A stretch of DNA of 64,000 nucleotides from Octadecabacter dasysiphoniae (GTDB taxonomy: Bacteria; Pseudomonadota; Alphaproteobacteria; Rhodobacterales; Rhodobacteraceae): contig NZ_JAKGAQ010000001.1 in assembly GCF_021532615.1 (NCBI RefSeq), forward strand, positions 558,001 to 622,000, given 5' to 3'. Shown piece after piece: positions 50,717-59,668 of this stretch. The notes beneath the pieces are model-generated. The model made no database searches. It had not been told where the DNA came from and worked only from the letters and a program-made list of their open reading frames with translations. Within the stretch, counting starts at the first letter, position 1, and each line of letters starts with the position of its first letter. Position numbers and translations under genes: made by a program.

Positions 50717-51792
50717 ACGCTGCGATAGACCATAGATTTATGGGCGTGGCCCTGTCGCTCGGGCGGCGGGGCCTCGGTCGTGTCTGGCCCAACCCGAATG
50801 TGGGCTGCGTCATTGTCAAAGATGGCCGCGTGATCGGGCGGGGCTGGACGGCAGATGGGGGGCGACCCCATGCGGAGGCTCGCGCGCTGGCGGGTATCGA
50901 TGCCGCGGGTGCGACGGCCTATGTCACGCTTGAACCTTGCGCACATCATGGACAAACGCCGCCCTGTTCTGCGGCCCTGATTGCTGCGGGCGTGACCCGT
51001 GTGGTGATCGCGGCGGATGATCCCGACCCCCGTGTCTCTGGCAAAGGGATTGCGATGCTTGAGGCGGCGGGCATCGACGTTGTAACTGGTGTTCGCGGCG
51101 CTGAAGCGCGCGTTGATCTGGCCGGGTTTCTGTCGCGGGTGACGCAAAATCGCCCGTTTGTGACGCTGAAGCTGGCCAGTTCGTTTGACGGGCGGATTGC
51201 CACGGCGATTGGCGAAAGCAAATGGATCACCGGGCCAGCAGCGCGCCGTGCGGTGCATGCCATGCGGGCGCGTCATGACGCGGTTCTGGTAGGCGCGGGT
51301 ACGGTGCGCGCGGATGATCCGACCCTGACGGTGCGTGGCCTTGGCGTAACGCGCCAACCTGTGCGCATTGTGGCGTCGCGCGGGCTTGATATTGAGGCCA
51401 AGGCGCTGCGCGCCACCACCGATGAGGCTCCGCTTTGGCTGTGCCATGGGGCAGGGGCGTCGCTGGCGGATTGGCAGGGTGAGGGCGTGGAAACTGTCCT
51501 GTGCGAAACTGCTGAGGGGGCGATTGATCCCGTCGATATGATGAAACAATTGGCGGATCGCGGCCTGACGCGCGTGTTCTGTGAGGGCGGTGGGCGCCTT
51601 GCGGCGTCGCTGCTGGGGGCGGGGCTGGTGGATGATATTGTCGGGTTTACCGCGGGGCTTGCGTTGGGGGCTGAGGGTACGCCGTCAATCGGCGCGATGG
51701 CGCGTGGCCCGCTTGCGGATGTGGCGCGGTATCGCTTGGTTGAAACCCAACAGATCGGGCCGGATCTGATGCACCGTTGGGCCCGTAATTAG
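50713..51792 (+). CDS. ribD: RibD, bifunctional pyrimidine deaminase/reductase of riboflavin synthesis
   Basis: 359 residues from TTG 50713, which overlaps the nrdR stop; ATG 50740 would cut nine residues of the conserved start. The deaminase half has [15 protein letters not shown] and ACHHG-like [15 protein letters not shown] (zinc ligands); the reductase half has [19 protein letters not shown], a hallmark, and the end [14 protein letters not shown]. It performs two steps after GTP cyclohydrolase II. ribE, ribBX and ribH lie about 5 kb on, split from it by capsule genes on the opposite strand. Confidence 0.95.
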   Translation: MNAAIDHRFMGVALSLGRRGLGRVWPNPNVGCVIVKDGRVIGRGWTADGGRPHAEARALAGIDAAGATAYVTLEPCAHHGQTPPCSAALIAAGVTRVVIAADDPDPRVSGKGIAMLEAAGIDVVTGVRGAEARVDLAGFLSRVTQNRPFVTLKLASSFDGRIATAIGESKWITGPAARRAVHAMRARHDAVLVGAGTVRADDPTLTVRGLGVTRQPVRIVASRGLDIEAKALRATTDEAPLWLCHGAGASLADWQGEGVETVLCETAEGAIDPVDMMKQLADRGLTRVFCEGGGRLAASLLGAGLVDDIVGFTAGLALGAEGTPSIGAMARGPLADVARYRLVETQQIGPDLMHRWARN

Positions 51793-53819
51793 CGCCAGAT
51801 TTGGGCGTAACTTGCGAAGACACCCTGCAGTTTGGCCAGCAGCCGATTTGCTCGTGACGGACGCGGGAGGGTTCCGGTTTCGAGCCGTTCAATCACCACT
51901 TCGACGGGGCAGGGCAACCCTGCGACGGGGTCAAAATATCGTGGATAATCAATCAGAACCGCGTGGGTCAGCTGCGCCAGTGTCGGGCGCGCGCTGCGCC
52001 GTTCAATCGGATGCGCGCGATCATCCGTGAGCCCCCAACCCGCATAAAAAGGCGACCCGAGGCAGGTGACGGTTTTGCCGCGCAAGAGGGCTTCGAAGCC
52101 GAGGGTTGAGGTCATTGTCCAGACCTCATCCACGCTGTTGAGTGCGGCGATGGGGGATGTTTGAGTGAGGACCACATCGGCGAGGTCGGCGGCGTCGGGG
52201 ACAGCACCTGATCGCAGGCCAGCCTCAACATCCGGGTGGGGTTTATAGAGGATCACAGCCGAAGGGTTGGCCGCGCGGCAGGCCGCTAGCAGGGCGCGGT
52301 TTGTCGACACGTCGGTTGTGCCGAGCCTGATTGATGCGTCGTCTTCGACCTGACCGGGGACGAGGATACGGCGCCCGTTCGGAAGGTCTGCGGGGATGTC
52401 ATCGGCCGCCAGATTGTATTTAGACAGACCCGCGCCGATGATGTTTGTTATCAGATCTTCGGCGCGTCGCACGGCCACATCGGGCAGCGTGGTCGCGGTT
52501 TCGATCAGCGTTTCAAGGCGGCTTGGCCCTGTGGGGTCGTAATAAATACCAAGATCATCGAGCACGAGGGACAGCGGTGGCGTGAGGTCCGCGCCAAGCC
52601 CGCGCGAGCGCAAAAACCCGTCTTCGACGCGCAGCGCACTGTCGTGGCCTGCAGCCTTGCCCGCCCAGACCATGCGGCCCCGCCCCGTTTTAGCGGCAAG
52701 TGCGTCGGCCTTTTCGGGATCGTCCTGAAACATCATTTTGCGCGATGTGCCGAACACGTTTTGCAGCGGTGCGCGTTTCCACAACCGCATGCCAGAGGCG
52801 ACCCAGCCTTGTGCATCATCGCGCCACGCGCGGGCCTGCGCGTCTAGGGTTTTTATCGCGTCCTCAAGCGTGCACAAACGGTCGCGGTAGGGGTCATACC
52901 AGCGCGGATAGAGGATCATCGCGGCGGCAAATATTTGCGCGCGGGTCAGGTTGCGTTGGCGGCGATCCAGCGGCATGCGGTCATCCGTCAGGCCCCATCC
53001 GATGTAGAACGGCTGACCAAAGACCACGGTTTTGTGCCCCGCAAGCAAGGCTTCGAACCCGAATTGGGAGGACACGGTGTAGACGGCAATGGCGCCGTCC
53101 AAAAGCGGGTGGGGTGAAATGGGATCGCTGTAAAATGCGACGTTTTCGCCCAAATCCGTGTCGCGGTAGTGACCATCGCGATGACCAGCGGTGGTTTCGG
53201 GGTGGGTTTTGATAAGAATGCGGGCGGTGGGGTGTTCTTCGCGGGCCACGAACAACATTTCGAGGAATGTGTTTCGATCCGCGCGGCTGGCGGTGACGCT
53301 GGCGTCCCCCGCCGTTTGATCGATCACCAGTACATAGCCGGGATCGGGCGCAGCCAGATCAAGATCGAAGGCGTTGTATTTGCTCAGGTTTGCGCGCTTG
53401 ATCGCGTCCATGGCGTCGCGTGCACGGTTCAGCAGGGCTGTGTCGTCCAGTGGATGTTCGCGCAGGATCATTTCCAGATCGGACGGCTGGGCAGGATCAA
53501 AATGCACGCCGCGGCTGTCCAGATGCAGGCCGAGGGGCGGTTCCCCGTCGCGGCCCGGCAGAACGGAGCGGAGAAAGGCATCTTCGACACGCAGAACAGG
53601 TGCGGACGTGCGATCAGACACCGCTTCGCCGCGCCACGATGTCGGGGATTGGCCCCACACACCGATCAGATCGTCGGGGGAGGGTTTGCCGAGGGATACG
53701 TCATAGCCAGATAGCGACAAAATGCGTTTGATGCGCGTGTTTGTCAGAAAACCGCCGTTGTAAACGTAAAGCCGCCGCGAAGTTTCCTCCGCGGCGGCTG
53801 TATCAGTCGATAGCGTCAT
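51789..53819 (-). CDS. kpsC: KpsC-type capsule Kdo transferase (two tandem GT modules)
   Basis: 676 residues, with two related modules (about 20-320 and 340-660). Both carry GLSKYN-type acceptor segments (LSKYNAFDLDL and GLSKYNLAADD), a nucleotide-site block (VLVIDQTAGDASV, ILVPGQVEDDASI), HPExxAG-type segments (IKTHPETTAGHRD and YKPHPDVEAGLRS), and a GFEALLxGxxTV block (GFEALLAGHKTVVFGQPFY and GFEALLRGKTVTCLGSPFY). KpsC adds alternating Kdo residues to build the poly-Kdo linker on phosphatidylglycerol for group-2 capsules. It overlaps the export gene by one base. Confidence 0.92.
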   Translation of the reverse strand: MTLSTDTAAAEETSRRLYVYNGGFLTNTRIKRILSLSGYDVSLGKPSPDDLIGVWGQSPTSWRGEAVSDRTSAPVLRVEDAFLRSVLPGRDGEPPLGLHLDSRGVHFDPAQPSDLEMILREHPLDDTALLNRARDAMDAIKRANLSKYNAFDLDLAAPDPGYVLVIDQTAGDASVTASRADRNTFLEMLFVAREEHPTARILIKTHPETTAGHRDGHYRDTDLGENVAFYSDPISPHPLLDGAIAVYTVSSQFGFEALLAGHKTVVFGQPFYIGWGLTDDRMPLDRRQRNLTRAQIFAAAMILYPRWYDPYRDRLCTLEDAIKTLDAQARAWRDDAQGWVASGMRLWKRAPLQNVFGTSRKMMFQDDPEKADALAAKTGRGRMVWAGKAAGHDSALRVEDGFLRSRGLGADLTPPLSLVLDDLGIYYDPTGPSRLETLIETATTLPDVAVRRAEDLITNIIGAGLSKYNLAADDIPADLPNGRRILVPGQVEDDASIRLGTTDVSTNRALLAACRAANPSAVILYKPHPDVEAGLRSGAVPDAADLADVVLTQTSPIAALNSVDEVWTMTSTLGFEALLRGKTVTCLGSPFYAGWGLTDDRAHPIERRSARPTLAQLTHAVLIDYPRYFDPVAGLPCPVEVVIERLETGTLPRPSRANRLLAKLQGVFASYAQIWR

Positions 53820-54949
53820 TACTGACCGAGGCTTGCGGCCGTGTTGACGCTGCCCAGCGTGCCGAACACTGCTGAAATCGTCTTGTTGAACTGGCTGAAC
53901 GGCGCTTCTGTGACGTAGACCGTATCACTGTCACGGATCGCGAAATCGCGCGCCATGAACATGCCGTTTGGTTCTGTAAGATCAAGAACATAGACAACGC
54001 GCTGGGTGCCTGTGATGTCATTGCGACCAAGAAGTTGCTTGGCGATGTCTTCGGGTTCGTTGCGGAACACAAACACGCCCGTCGGATCGGCGAGGTTGGT
54101 GTTCAGGCCGCCGACCTGGGCGATGGCCTCAATCGCTGAGATTGTCTGCGATTCAAACGCGACGCGGGACTGTGACCCGGTGGCGCCAAGGGCGGTAAAG
54201 CTGCGCGTATCCTGTTCGACGAAAATACGATCCCCTGCGCGCAGGGCGATGTCGTGGCCGGGATGATCATAGAGATCTTCGAACCAGATGCTGTCAGAAT
54301 GGGAGCCGCGCACGACGGTCACTTGCGCGATTTCGGGCTGCACGGTCACACCGCCCGCACGCGCGAGCATAGCCGCCAATGTGCGGGTCGGGCGTTCGAT
54401 GGCGTAGACGCCTTGCGCGCCGACGGCACCCACAACAGACACTGTCGATCCGTCACCGGCAAGGCGACGCACCTGAACCTGCGGATCCGGTGTTTGTTCT
54501 TCGAGCTTGGTTGTGATGATGCGGCGGATAGCCTCTGGTGTGTTGCCAGCGACGCGGATGCGGCCCGCATAAGGCACAAAGATAAAGCCTGAGCCGTCAA
54601 CTTGTACTTCTTCCAGTACAGTGGCGTTTTGGCCAGCGGGCACCAGCAGTGGATCGCGCACGTTTTCCCAGATCGTCAGTCCCAGAACATCGCCGGCGCG
54701 GATTGTGTCGCTGCCCAGTTCGGATGCGTTGCGAAAGCCTGCCGAAAATCCAAGAGCTGGGGTGACGGAGGCCACCAGATTGACGCGGTCATCGACCAAC
54801 AACACAAATGCATCGCCGTCGCGCATCACAGAACCTGCGAAGATTTCGTTTTTCGTCGGGCCAGAGCGGGGGAGGCCACAAGATGCAACTACGGCCAACG
54901 CGGCGGCAAGCGCCACGCCTTTGGCTAGGCGGAATCCAACTGATTTCAC
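53819..54949 (-). CDS. outer-membrane polysaccharide export protein (Wza/KpsD-like)
   Basis: 376 residues. The signal peptide VALAAALAVVASCGLPRSGP ends in a lipobox-like ASC, so it is probably a lipoprotein. The poly_export domain (ALGFSAGFRNASELGSDTIRAGDVLGLTIWENVRDPLL) and two SLBB domains (GSGFIFVPYAGRIRVAGNT and GVYAIERPTRTLAAMLARAGG) follow. It makes the outer-membrane part of a capsule export channel. No ABC transporter (KpsMTE) is in the window, so the export partners are encoded elsewhere. Confidence 0.9.
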   Translation of the reverse strand: MKSVGFRLAKGVALAAALAVVASCGLPRSGPTKNEIFAGSVMRDGDAFVLLVDDRVNLVASVTPALGFSAGFRNASELGSDTIRAGDVLGLTIWENVRDPLLVPAGQNATVLEEVQVDGSGFIFVPYAGRIRVAGNTPEAIRRIITTKLEEQTPDPQVQVRRLAGDGSTVSVVGAVGAQGVYAIERPTRTLAAMLARAGGVTVQPEIAQVTVVRGSHSDSIWFEDLYDHPGHDIALRAGDRIFVEQDTRSFTALGATGSQSRVAFESQTISAIEAIAQVGGLNTNLADPTGVFVFRNEPEDIAKQLLGRNDITGTQRVVYVLDLTEPNGMFMARDFAIRDSDTVYVTEAPFSQFNKTISAVFGTLGSVNTAASLGQ

Positions 54950-55124
54950 TGCTTCGGTCTCCTCGACCTAATTAAAACTGCCTCGGTCTTCATGTGGGCG
55001 ACTTCGGGGCCACCTCACCTTTTGTCGGTAAGCTACGGGAATCCGTGGGCAGAATCCAGTCTTTGCTTGGTCCATGGATCGGGTGTGGCCGCCATGCAAC
55101 CGCACCCCCTAGGTGTTGTGTTCG
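54950..55124. promoter_or_regulatory. 175-bp spacer between kpsS and export gene
   Basis: Both flanking genes are on the minus strand, so this holds the promoter of the export-kpsC pair. It has two GAATC (CcrM-type) sites at 55039-55043 and 55052-55056 and an AATTAAAA stretch at about 54970-54977. No ORF or clear -35/-10 pair is seen. Confidence 0.35.
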
Positions 55125-56411
55125 TTATTTGACGACACGCAACTGCTGGCGCGGGGGGGCCTTGCCAGACTTCAACGCCTCATAGGGATCACGTTTGTCG
55201 AGCATCATATCCACCACTTGGCGCATCAATTGGCGCCGTCCACGTGCGGAGTAAAAACCACCCGGCACCTGGGACGTTTCAAGCAGATAGCGGCGGTAAT
55301 CCTTGAAGGCGCGATTGTCGGGGCGCGCGGGGCGTTGAAAGAACTTTTCAACCGACAGATCAGACACGAATTCGGGTTTGGCGTAGACAGCATTGCCAAA
55401 CACCTTCAGCGGGATGCCACGGTGCAACACCTGCTGGGCGGCGGTGGAATTGACGGTGACGGCGGTGCGCGCGTGATCCAAGACCTGCGCCAGTTTGCCG
55501 CCACGCACGTAGTGAACCCGTGCTGTGACGCCGTGATCTTTGGCGAGGCGCGTGATGATCCGGCGCAGGGGGCTGCGACCATTTTCAAGCGGGTGCGCTT
55601 TGAACACCAGGTGGTGGTGTTTGGGCGCGCCTTTGGAAAACCCTTCGATCACCACGGCGAGGAAATCTTCCATTCGGGTGAAGGGTGAATGCATCTGAAA
55701 GCTGCTGTCATGTTCAAGCTGCAACAGCGCAATATGATAGGGGTACCCACCGTGTTTGATGCGAAATGTGGATATGATCCGGTCAAGCGCGATGAAGGGC
55801 ATCAACATCAGGCGGCGTGTATACAGGGCCGTTTCAGCCACCAGCGGCAATTCACGGTGGCGCTGGAATTTGCGGTATTCGCCGTTTCGAAACATCACGA
55901 ACCAATGGTACAGCGCGCCGTAAAACACATGATGGCGCATGTCGCCCCAATGCGCGGGCGGTTCGGGCACGTCGAGTTCGGATTGCGCAAGGGCGGTGCG
56001 CATATCATCCACCGATGTGGTCATCAGTTTGGAATGGCCGTTCGCGCCGCCGCGTTCGTAGGTGACCCAAAAGGGGCGCATGTAGCCTTCTTCAAAGACA
56101 TGGACGTTCAGGCCCAGATCATTTGCGGCTTCGATGGCCTGCGCATGGATCGGGCGCGTGTCGCCATACAGCACGATGTCGGTGATTTTTTTGTCTGCAA
56201 CAATTGCGCGGAAGGTGTCGGCCCATTCGTGCGGTCCGTCGCGATAGGGGATATATCCTTTGGCACCGAACCAGAACGCACGGTCCCCCGCATTAAACCC
56301 CACACGGTGGACTTCGGCCCCCGCCGCGCGCAGCATTTTGCCAAGGCGGTGAAAGAACGGCCCGTGGGGCCCCTGTAGGAACAGGAAAGATTTTGTCGCG
56401 TGCTCGGTCAC
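55125..56411 (-). CDS. kpsS: KpsS-type capsule Kdo transferase
   Basis: 428 residues from GTG at 56409-56411. Family blocks are SFLFLQGPHGPFFHRLGKML at the N-terminus, YGDTRPIHAQAIEAANDL, HVFEEGYMRPFWVTYERGG and, near the end, ARTAVTVNSTAAQQVLHRGIPLKVFG. KpsS transfers the first Kdo to the lipid acceptor before KpsC extends it. It lies upstream of the export gene and kpsC on the same strand with a 175-bp gap. Its promoter region is divergent from ribE (151 bp). Confidence 0.92.
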   Translation of the reverse strand: MTEHATKSFLFLQGPHGPFFHRLGKMLRAAGAEVHRVGFNAGDRAFWFGAKGYIPYRDGPHEWADTFRAIVADKKITDIVLYGDTRPIHAQAIEAANDLGLNVHVFEEGYMRPFWVTYERGGANGHSKLMTTSVDDMRTALAQSELDVPEPPAHWGDMRHHVFYGALYHWFVMFRNGEYRKFQRHRELPLVAETALYTRRLMLMPFIALDRIISTFRIKHGGYPYHIALLQLEHDSSFQMHSPFTRMEDFLAVVIEGFSKGAPKHHHLVFKAHPLENGRSPLRRIITRLAKDHGVTARVHYVRGGKLAQVLDHARTAVTVNSTAAQQVLHRGIPLKVFGNAVYAKPEFVSDLSVEKFFQRPARPDNRAFKDYRRYLLETSQVPGGFYSARGRRQLMRQVVDMMLDKRDPYEALKSGKAPPRQQLRVVK

Positions 56412-56562
56412 TTCGGTCCCATCGTTACGTGGCGCGGGTTATGCATCGGTTAACCACATGAAGGGGGCCGAATTATGGCAAAACGCCCCGCCGTGCCACC
56501 TAGCCACCTTGCCCACGTTCCATCAAGGGGCTAGTGCATGGGAAAGAGACGAAGGAAACATC

Positions 56563-57159
56563 ATGTTTACAGGTATCATCACCGACGTGGGCCATGTTTT
56601 GGCGTTGGAAAACCGGGGCGATTTGCGCGCCCGGATTGGCACAGCATACGACATTTCCGGGATTGAGATCGGCGCGTCGATCGCGTCTGACGGTGTGTGT
56701 CTGACAGTTGTCGATAAAGGCACAGACCCGCAGGGGTGGTACGACGTTGATATTTCAGCTGAAACTGTATCCAAAACGTCCCTCGCGGCGTGGGTGGTTG
56801 GCAAACGTGTGAACCTTGAACGCGCGCTGAAGGTGGGTGATGAACTGGGCGGGCATATCGTGTCGGGCCATGTCGACGGTGTCGCGATGATCGTTGAGAT
56901 GAAAGATGAGGGCGACAGCACCCGCGTCACCCTTGAGGCCCCCGATGATCTGGGGCGTTTCATCGCACCCAAAGGGTCTGTTGCGCTGAACGGCACGTCC
57001 CTGACCGTGAATGAGGTGGACGGCACGCGCTTTGGTATCAACTTTATTCCGCACACAAAATCTGTGACCACGTGGGGGGATGCCAAAGTGGGGGACCCTG
57101 TGAACCTAGAGGTCGATACGATGGCGCGATATGTCGCCCGTCTTCGGGATTACGGATGA
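56563..57159 (+). CDS. ribE: RibE, riboflavin synthase alpha chain
   Basis: 198 residues from ATG 56563 after GAAGGA. Two homologous lumazine-binding halves: MFTGIITDVGHVLALEN ... ASIASDGVCLTVVDKG and VGDELGGHIVSGHVDGVA ... NGTSLTVNEVDGTRFGINFIPHT. It dismutates lumazine to riboflavin as a trimer. No FMN riboswitch is visible in the 151-bp upstream spacer (I looked for the AGGGGC and GGTGAAATTCC blocks). It is the first gene of ribE-orf-orf-ribBX-ribH-nusB. Confidence 0.95.
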   Translation: MFTGIITDVGHVLALENRGDLRARIGTAYDISGIEIGASIASDGVCLTVVDKGTDPQGWYDVDISAETVSKTSLAAWVVGKRVNLERALKVGDELGGHIVSGHVDGVAMIVEMKDEGDSTRVTLEAPDDLGRFIAPKGSVALNGTSLTVNEVDGTRFGINFIPHTKSVTTWGDAKVGDPVNLEVDTMARYVARLRDYG

Positions 57160-57713
57160 GCGGGATCGGACATAATTCGGGCCGTGTGGACGAACCCGGC
57201 AAACAGTGGCGCACCTATGCTTGGGCGAAGGCACGCAAGGCCTTGATGCCACGCCTTCCCATCGAAGTGGTCCGCCGACGGGTGGCCCGCGCCAAGGAAT
57301 TGGGCCTTCCGTATAAGACATACGCAGGGCTGCGGGCGGCCTCTGGTGATGATCTGATCGGGTTCATGTTTTCGACAAATGCGTTGGATGTGTTGAGCAA
57401 AGGCGATGCGATTGCAGCTGAAAAAGCGCGCAAAATCAACGAATTGATTGAGGCGCGCAAATTGGCGTTGATGCACAAGCCCATCACAGCACCCCAAGTT
57501 GTGCCCCCACTGCAAGCCGCCTACGCGGCCCCTGCGCCGCTGGCCCCGTGGAACGCGACCCGCAACCATCTGCGCGACACGTTTATCGCCGCGAAAACAC
57601 CGGCCAGCCGCATGGTCCTGGTTTATGACACAGCGCTTGAGGGCGAATGGGCGGACGCCGCACATATGGCCGGCGCGCTGCCTGCGCCGCAGTTTTTCGG
57701 GGATGCCGGATGA
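57156..57713 (+). CDS. hypothetical protein beginning MSGIGHNSG, in the riboflavin operon
   Basis: 185 residues from ATG 57156, overlapping the ribE stop. The N-terminal IGHNSG motif is shared by many otherwise unrelated alphaproteobacterial proteins, some from phages and plasmids. The rest is helical and basic (QWRTYAWAKARKALMPRLPIEVVRRRVARAKELG) with an Ala/Pro-rich stretch (PLQAAYAAPAPLAPW). No domain assigned. Tight ATGA links to ribE and the next gene place it in the riboflavin operon, but it has no recognised part in that pathway. Confidence 0.75.
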   Translation: MSGIGHNSGRVDEPGKQWRTYAWAKARKALMPRLPIEVVRRRVARAKELGLPYKTYAGLRAASGDDLIGFMFSTNALDVLSKGDAIAAEKARKINELIEARKLALMHKPITAPQVVPPLQAAYAAPAPLAPWNATRNHLRDTFIAAKTPASRMVLVYDTALEGEWADAAHMAGALPAPQFFGDAG

Positions 57714-57940
57714 GCGACGCAAAGCCCTTGGTCGTCGCGTCGCTTGAGGATGATACGGGCGATCGATGTGTCGATATTTTGAAACACGCCGATGATCATT
57801 TCACCTACGTTGAATGTCGCCGTGATCCCGAAGACAACCACGGATGGCGCCGCCTAAACGAGGCCGAAGGGCGTATGTTCAAAACAGAATACGCAGCCTA
57901 TGTCGCCGCCACGCGCGACGTTGACTGGTTATTGGACTAA
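57710..57940 (+). CDS. small hypothetical protein in the riboflavin operon
   Basis: 76 residues from ATG 57710, overlapping the previous stop. Acidic, with CVDILKHADDHFTYVECRRDPEDNHGWRRL, ending DVDWLLD. No family recognised and no signal peptide or helix. It is conserved enough in composition and frame to be a true gene, and translationally coupled to the preceding one. The next gene, ribBX, follows after 58 bp and has its own ribosome site. Confidence 0.7.
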   Translation: MSDAKPLVVASLEDDTGDRCVDILKHADDHFTYVECRRDPEDNHGWRRLNEAEGRMFKTEYAAYVAATRDVDWLLD

Positions 57941-57998
57941 CCCTTTTCAAAATCCCCCCCACGCGGTATGCGCAGGCAGCTGCGCTTGAAGGACTGTC

Positions 57999-59129
57999 AT
58001 GACCCAAAACTTCGAAAATCCCGGCCAAGTTGAAACCGACTGGAAAGACGCGATTTCCAGCATCGAAGATATCATCGACGACGCCCGCAATGGCCGCATG
58101 TTTGTTCTGGTGGATCATGAGGATCGCGAAAACGAAGGCGATCTGGTAATTCCTGCACAGATGGCCACGCCGGATGCGATCAATTTTATGGCGACACACG
58201 GGCGCGGGTTGATTTGTTTGACCCTGCCTGCGGAACGTCTGGATGCGCTGGGCCTGTCGTTGATGTCCACGCATAATTCCAGCCGCCATGAAACCGCGTT
58301 CACCGTGTCGATTGAGGCGCGCGAAGGTGTGACGACGGGCATTTCTGCCGCTGATCGTGCGCGCACGGTTGCTGTGGCGATTGATGCGTCCAAAGGCCCG
58401 CAGGATATTGCCACGCCGGGCCATGTGTTCCCGTTGCGTGCGCGTGCGGGCGGTGTGTTGGTGCGCGCTGGCCATACCGAAGCCGCGGTTGATATTTCCC
58501 GCCTTGCTGGCCTGAACCCGTCCGGCGTGATCTGCGAGATCATGAAAGACGACGGCGAAATGGCGCGTTTGCCTGATCTGGTTGCCTTTGCGCAATTGCA
58601 CGGGCTGAAAATTGGCACGATTTCGGATTTGATCGCCTATCGTCGCCGCCATGACAATCTGGTGCGCGTGCAAGGCAGCGAAACCATCACGTCAGAATTT
58701 GGCGGTGAATGGGAGATGAAGATTTATGCGGATGAAACCCATGGCGATGAACATGTGGTTCTGACCAAGGGTGATATTTCTGGTGATGCGCCCGTGCTGG
58801 TGCGTATGCACGCCATGGACCCGATGCTGGATATCATCGGCGTTGGTCCCAAGGGGCGCACGGCTGAATTTGGCGAAGCGATGAAACGGGTCGAAGAAGA
58901 AGGGCGCGGCGTTGTCGTGTTGCTGCGCGACACGTCGATGAAAATGGTCGCCCATGATGATGTGTCCCCGCAGACGTTGCGCCAATATGGTTTGGGCGCG
59001 CAGATTTTGTCTTCGCTCGGCCTTGGGCAGATTGAATTGCTGACGAATTCACCGAAGCCCAAGATTGTGGGCCTTGAGGCCTACGGGCTTGAGATCGTCG
59101 GAACCCGTAAGATTTCGGAGCTTGGCTAA
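57999..59129 (+). CDS. ribB: RibBX: 3,4-dihydroxy-2-butanone 4-phosphate synthase with degenerate GTP-cyclohydrolase-II-like domain
   Basis: 376 residues. The RibB half (about 20-220) is intact: MFVLVDHEDRENEGDLVIPAQ, HGRGLICLTLPAERLD, SRHETAFTVSIEAREGVTTGISA and RAGHTEAAVDISRLAG. The C-terminal half aligns with RibA in layout (FGGEWEMKIYADETHGDEHVVL) but has lost the zinc-ligand cysteines (ECLTGD ... RCDCG) and the GRGIGL-type block; only RMHAMDPMLDIIG and EEGRGVVVLLRDTSMK remain. This is the RibBX type known from alphaproteobacteria. The true RibA should be elsewhere. ribH overlaps its stop. Confidence 0.9.
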   Translation: MTQNFENPGQVETDWKDAISSIEDIIDDARNGRMFVLVDHEDRENEGDLVIPAQMATPDAINFMATHGRGLICLTLPAERLDALGLSLMSTHNSSRHETAFTVSIEAREGVTTGISAADRARTVAVAIDASKGPQDIATPGHVFPLRARAGGVLVRAGHTEAAVDISRLAGLNPSGVICEIMKDDGEMARLPDLVAFAQLHGLKIGTISDLIAYRRRHDNLVRVQGSETITSEFGGEWEMKIYADETHGDEHVVLTKGDISGDAPVLVRMHAMDPMLDIIGVGPKGRTAEFGEAMKRVEEEGRGVVVLLRDTSMKMVAHDDVSPQTLRQYGLGAQILSSLGLGQIELLTNSPKPKIVGLEAYGLEIVGTRKISELG

Positions 59130-59668
59130 TGGCTGGATCATCACACTACATCATGCCGCGTGCTGAATTTGACGACGCGCCGAAACTGCTGATCGTCATT
59201 TCGCCCTATTACAAAGACATCGCCGACAATCTGCTGGCAGGTGCCAAGGCCGAGATTGAGGCCGCTGGCGGCACACACGAGGTTATCGAAGTGCCCGGCG
59301 CGTTGGAAATCCCGACGGCCATCGGAATTGCCGAACGCATGAGCAATTTTGACGGCTACGTCGCGCTGGGCTGTGTCATTCGTGGTGAAACAACCCATTA
59401 TGAAACGGTCTGCAATGACAGCAGCCGCGCGATCCAGTTGCTGGGGCTCCAGGGGCTGTGCATCGGTAATGGAATCCTAACCGTTGAGACGCAAAAGCAG
59501 GCCGAGGTCCGCGCGGATGTGAATGACCAAAACAAAGGGGGCGGGGCGGCTGCTGCGGCCTTGCACCTGATCGCGCTGGCCCGTAAGTGGAGCGTCGCGC
59601 GCAAGGGCGTTGGGTTCACCAACGACATCCTGATGGCGGGCAAAACCGATGGATCTTCGACTGCATGA
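59129..59668 (+). CDS. ribH: RibH, lumazine synthase
   Basis: 179 residues. The beta-strand and loop AKAEIEAAGGTHEVIEVPGALEIPTAI, GCVIRGETTHYETVCNDSSRA and the conserved GNGILTVETQKQAE are intact. It condenses ArP with DHBP to lumazine and usually forms a pentamer or 60-mer. An N-terminal extension MAGSSHYIMPRAEFDD precedes the core. It shares a base with ribBX (TAATG) and overlaps nusB by 4 bp, the usual ribH-nusB linkage. Confidence 0.96.
   Translation: MAGSSHYIMPRAEFDDAPKLLIVISPYYKDIADNLLAGAKAEIEAAGGTHEVIEVPGALEIPTAIGIAERMSNFDGYVALGCVIRGETTHYETVCNDSSRAIQLLGLQGLCIGNGILTVETQKQAEVRADVNDQNKGGGAAAAALHLIALARKWSVARKGVGFTNDILMAGKTDGSSTA

Noticed and set aside
56412..56562. FMN riboswitch before ribE
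   Set aside because: The spacer lacks the conserved FMN blocks, and the divergent kpsS promoter must share the same short region.
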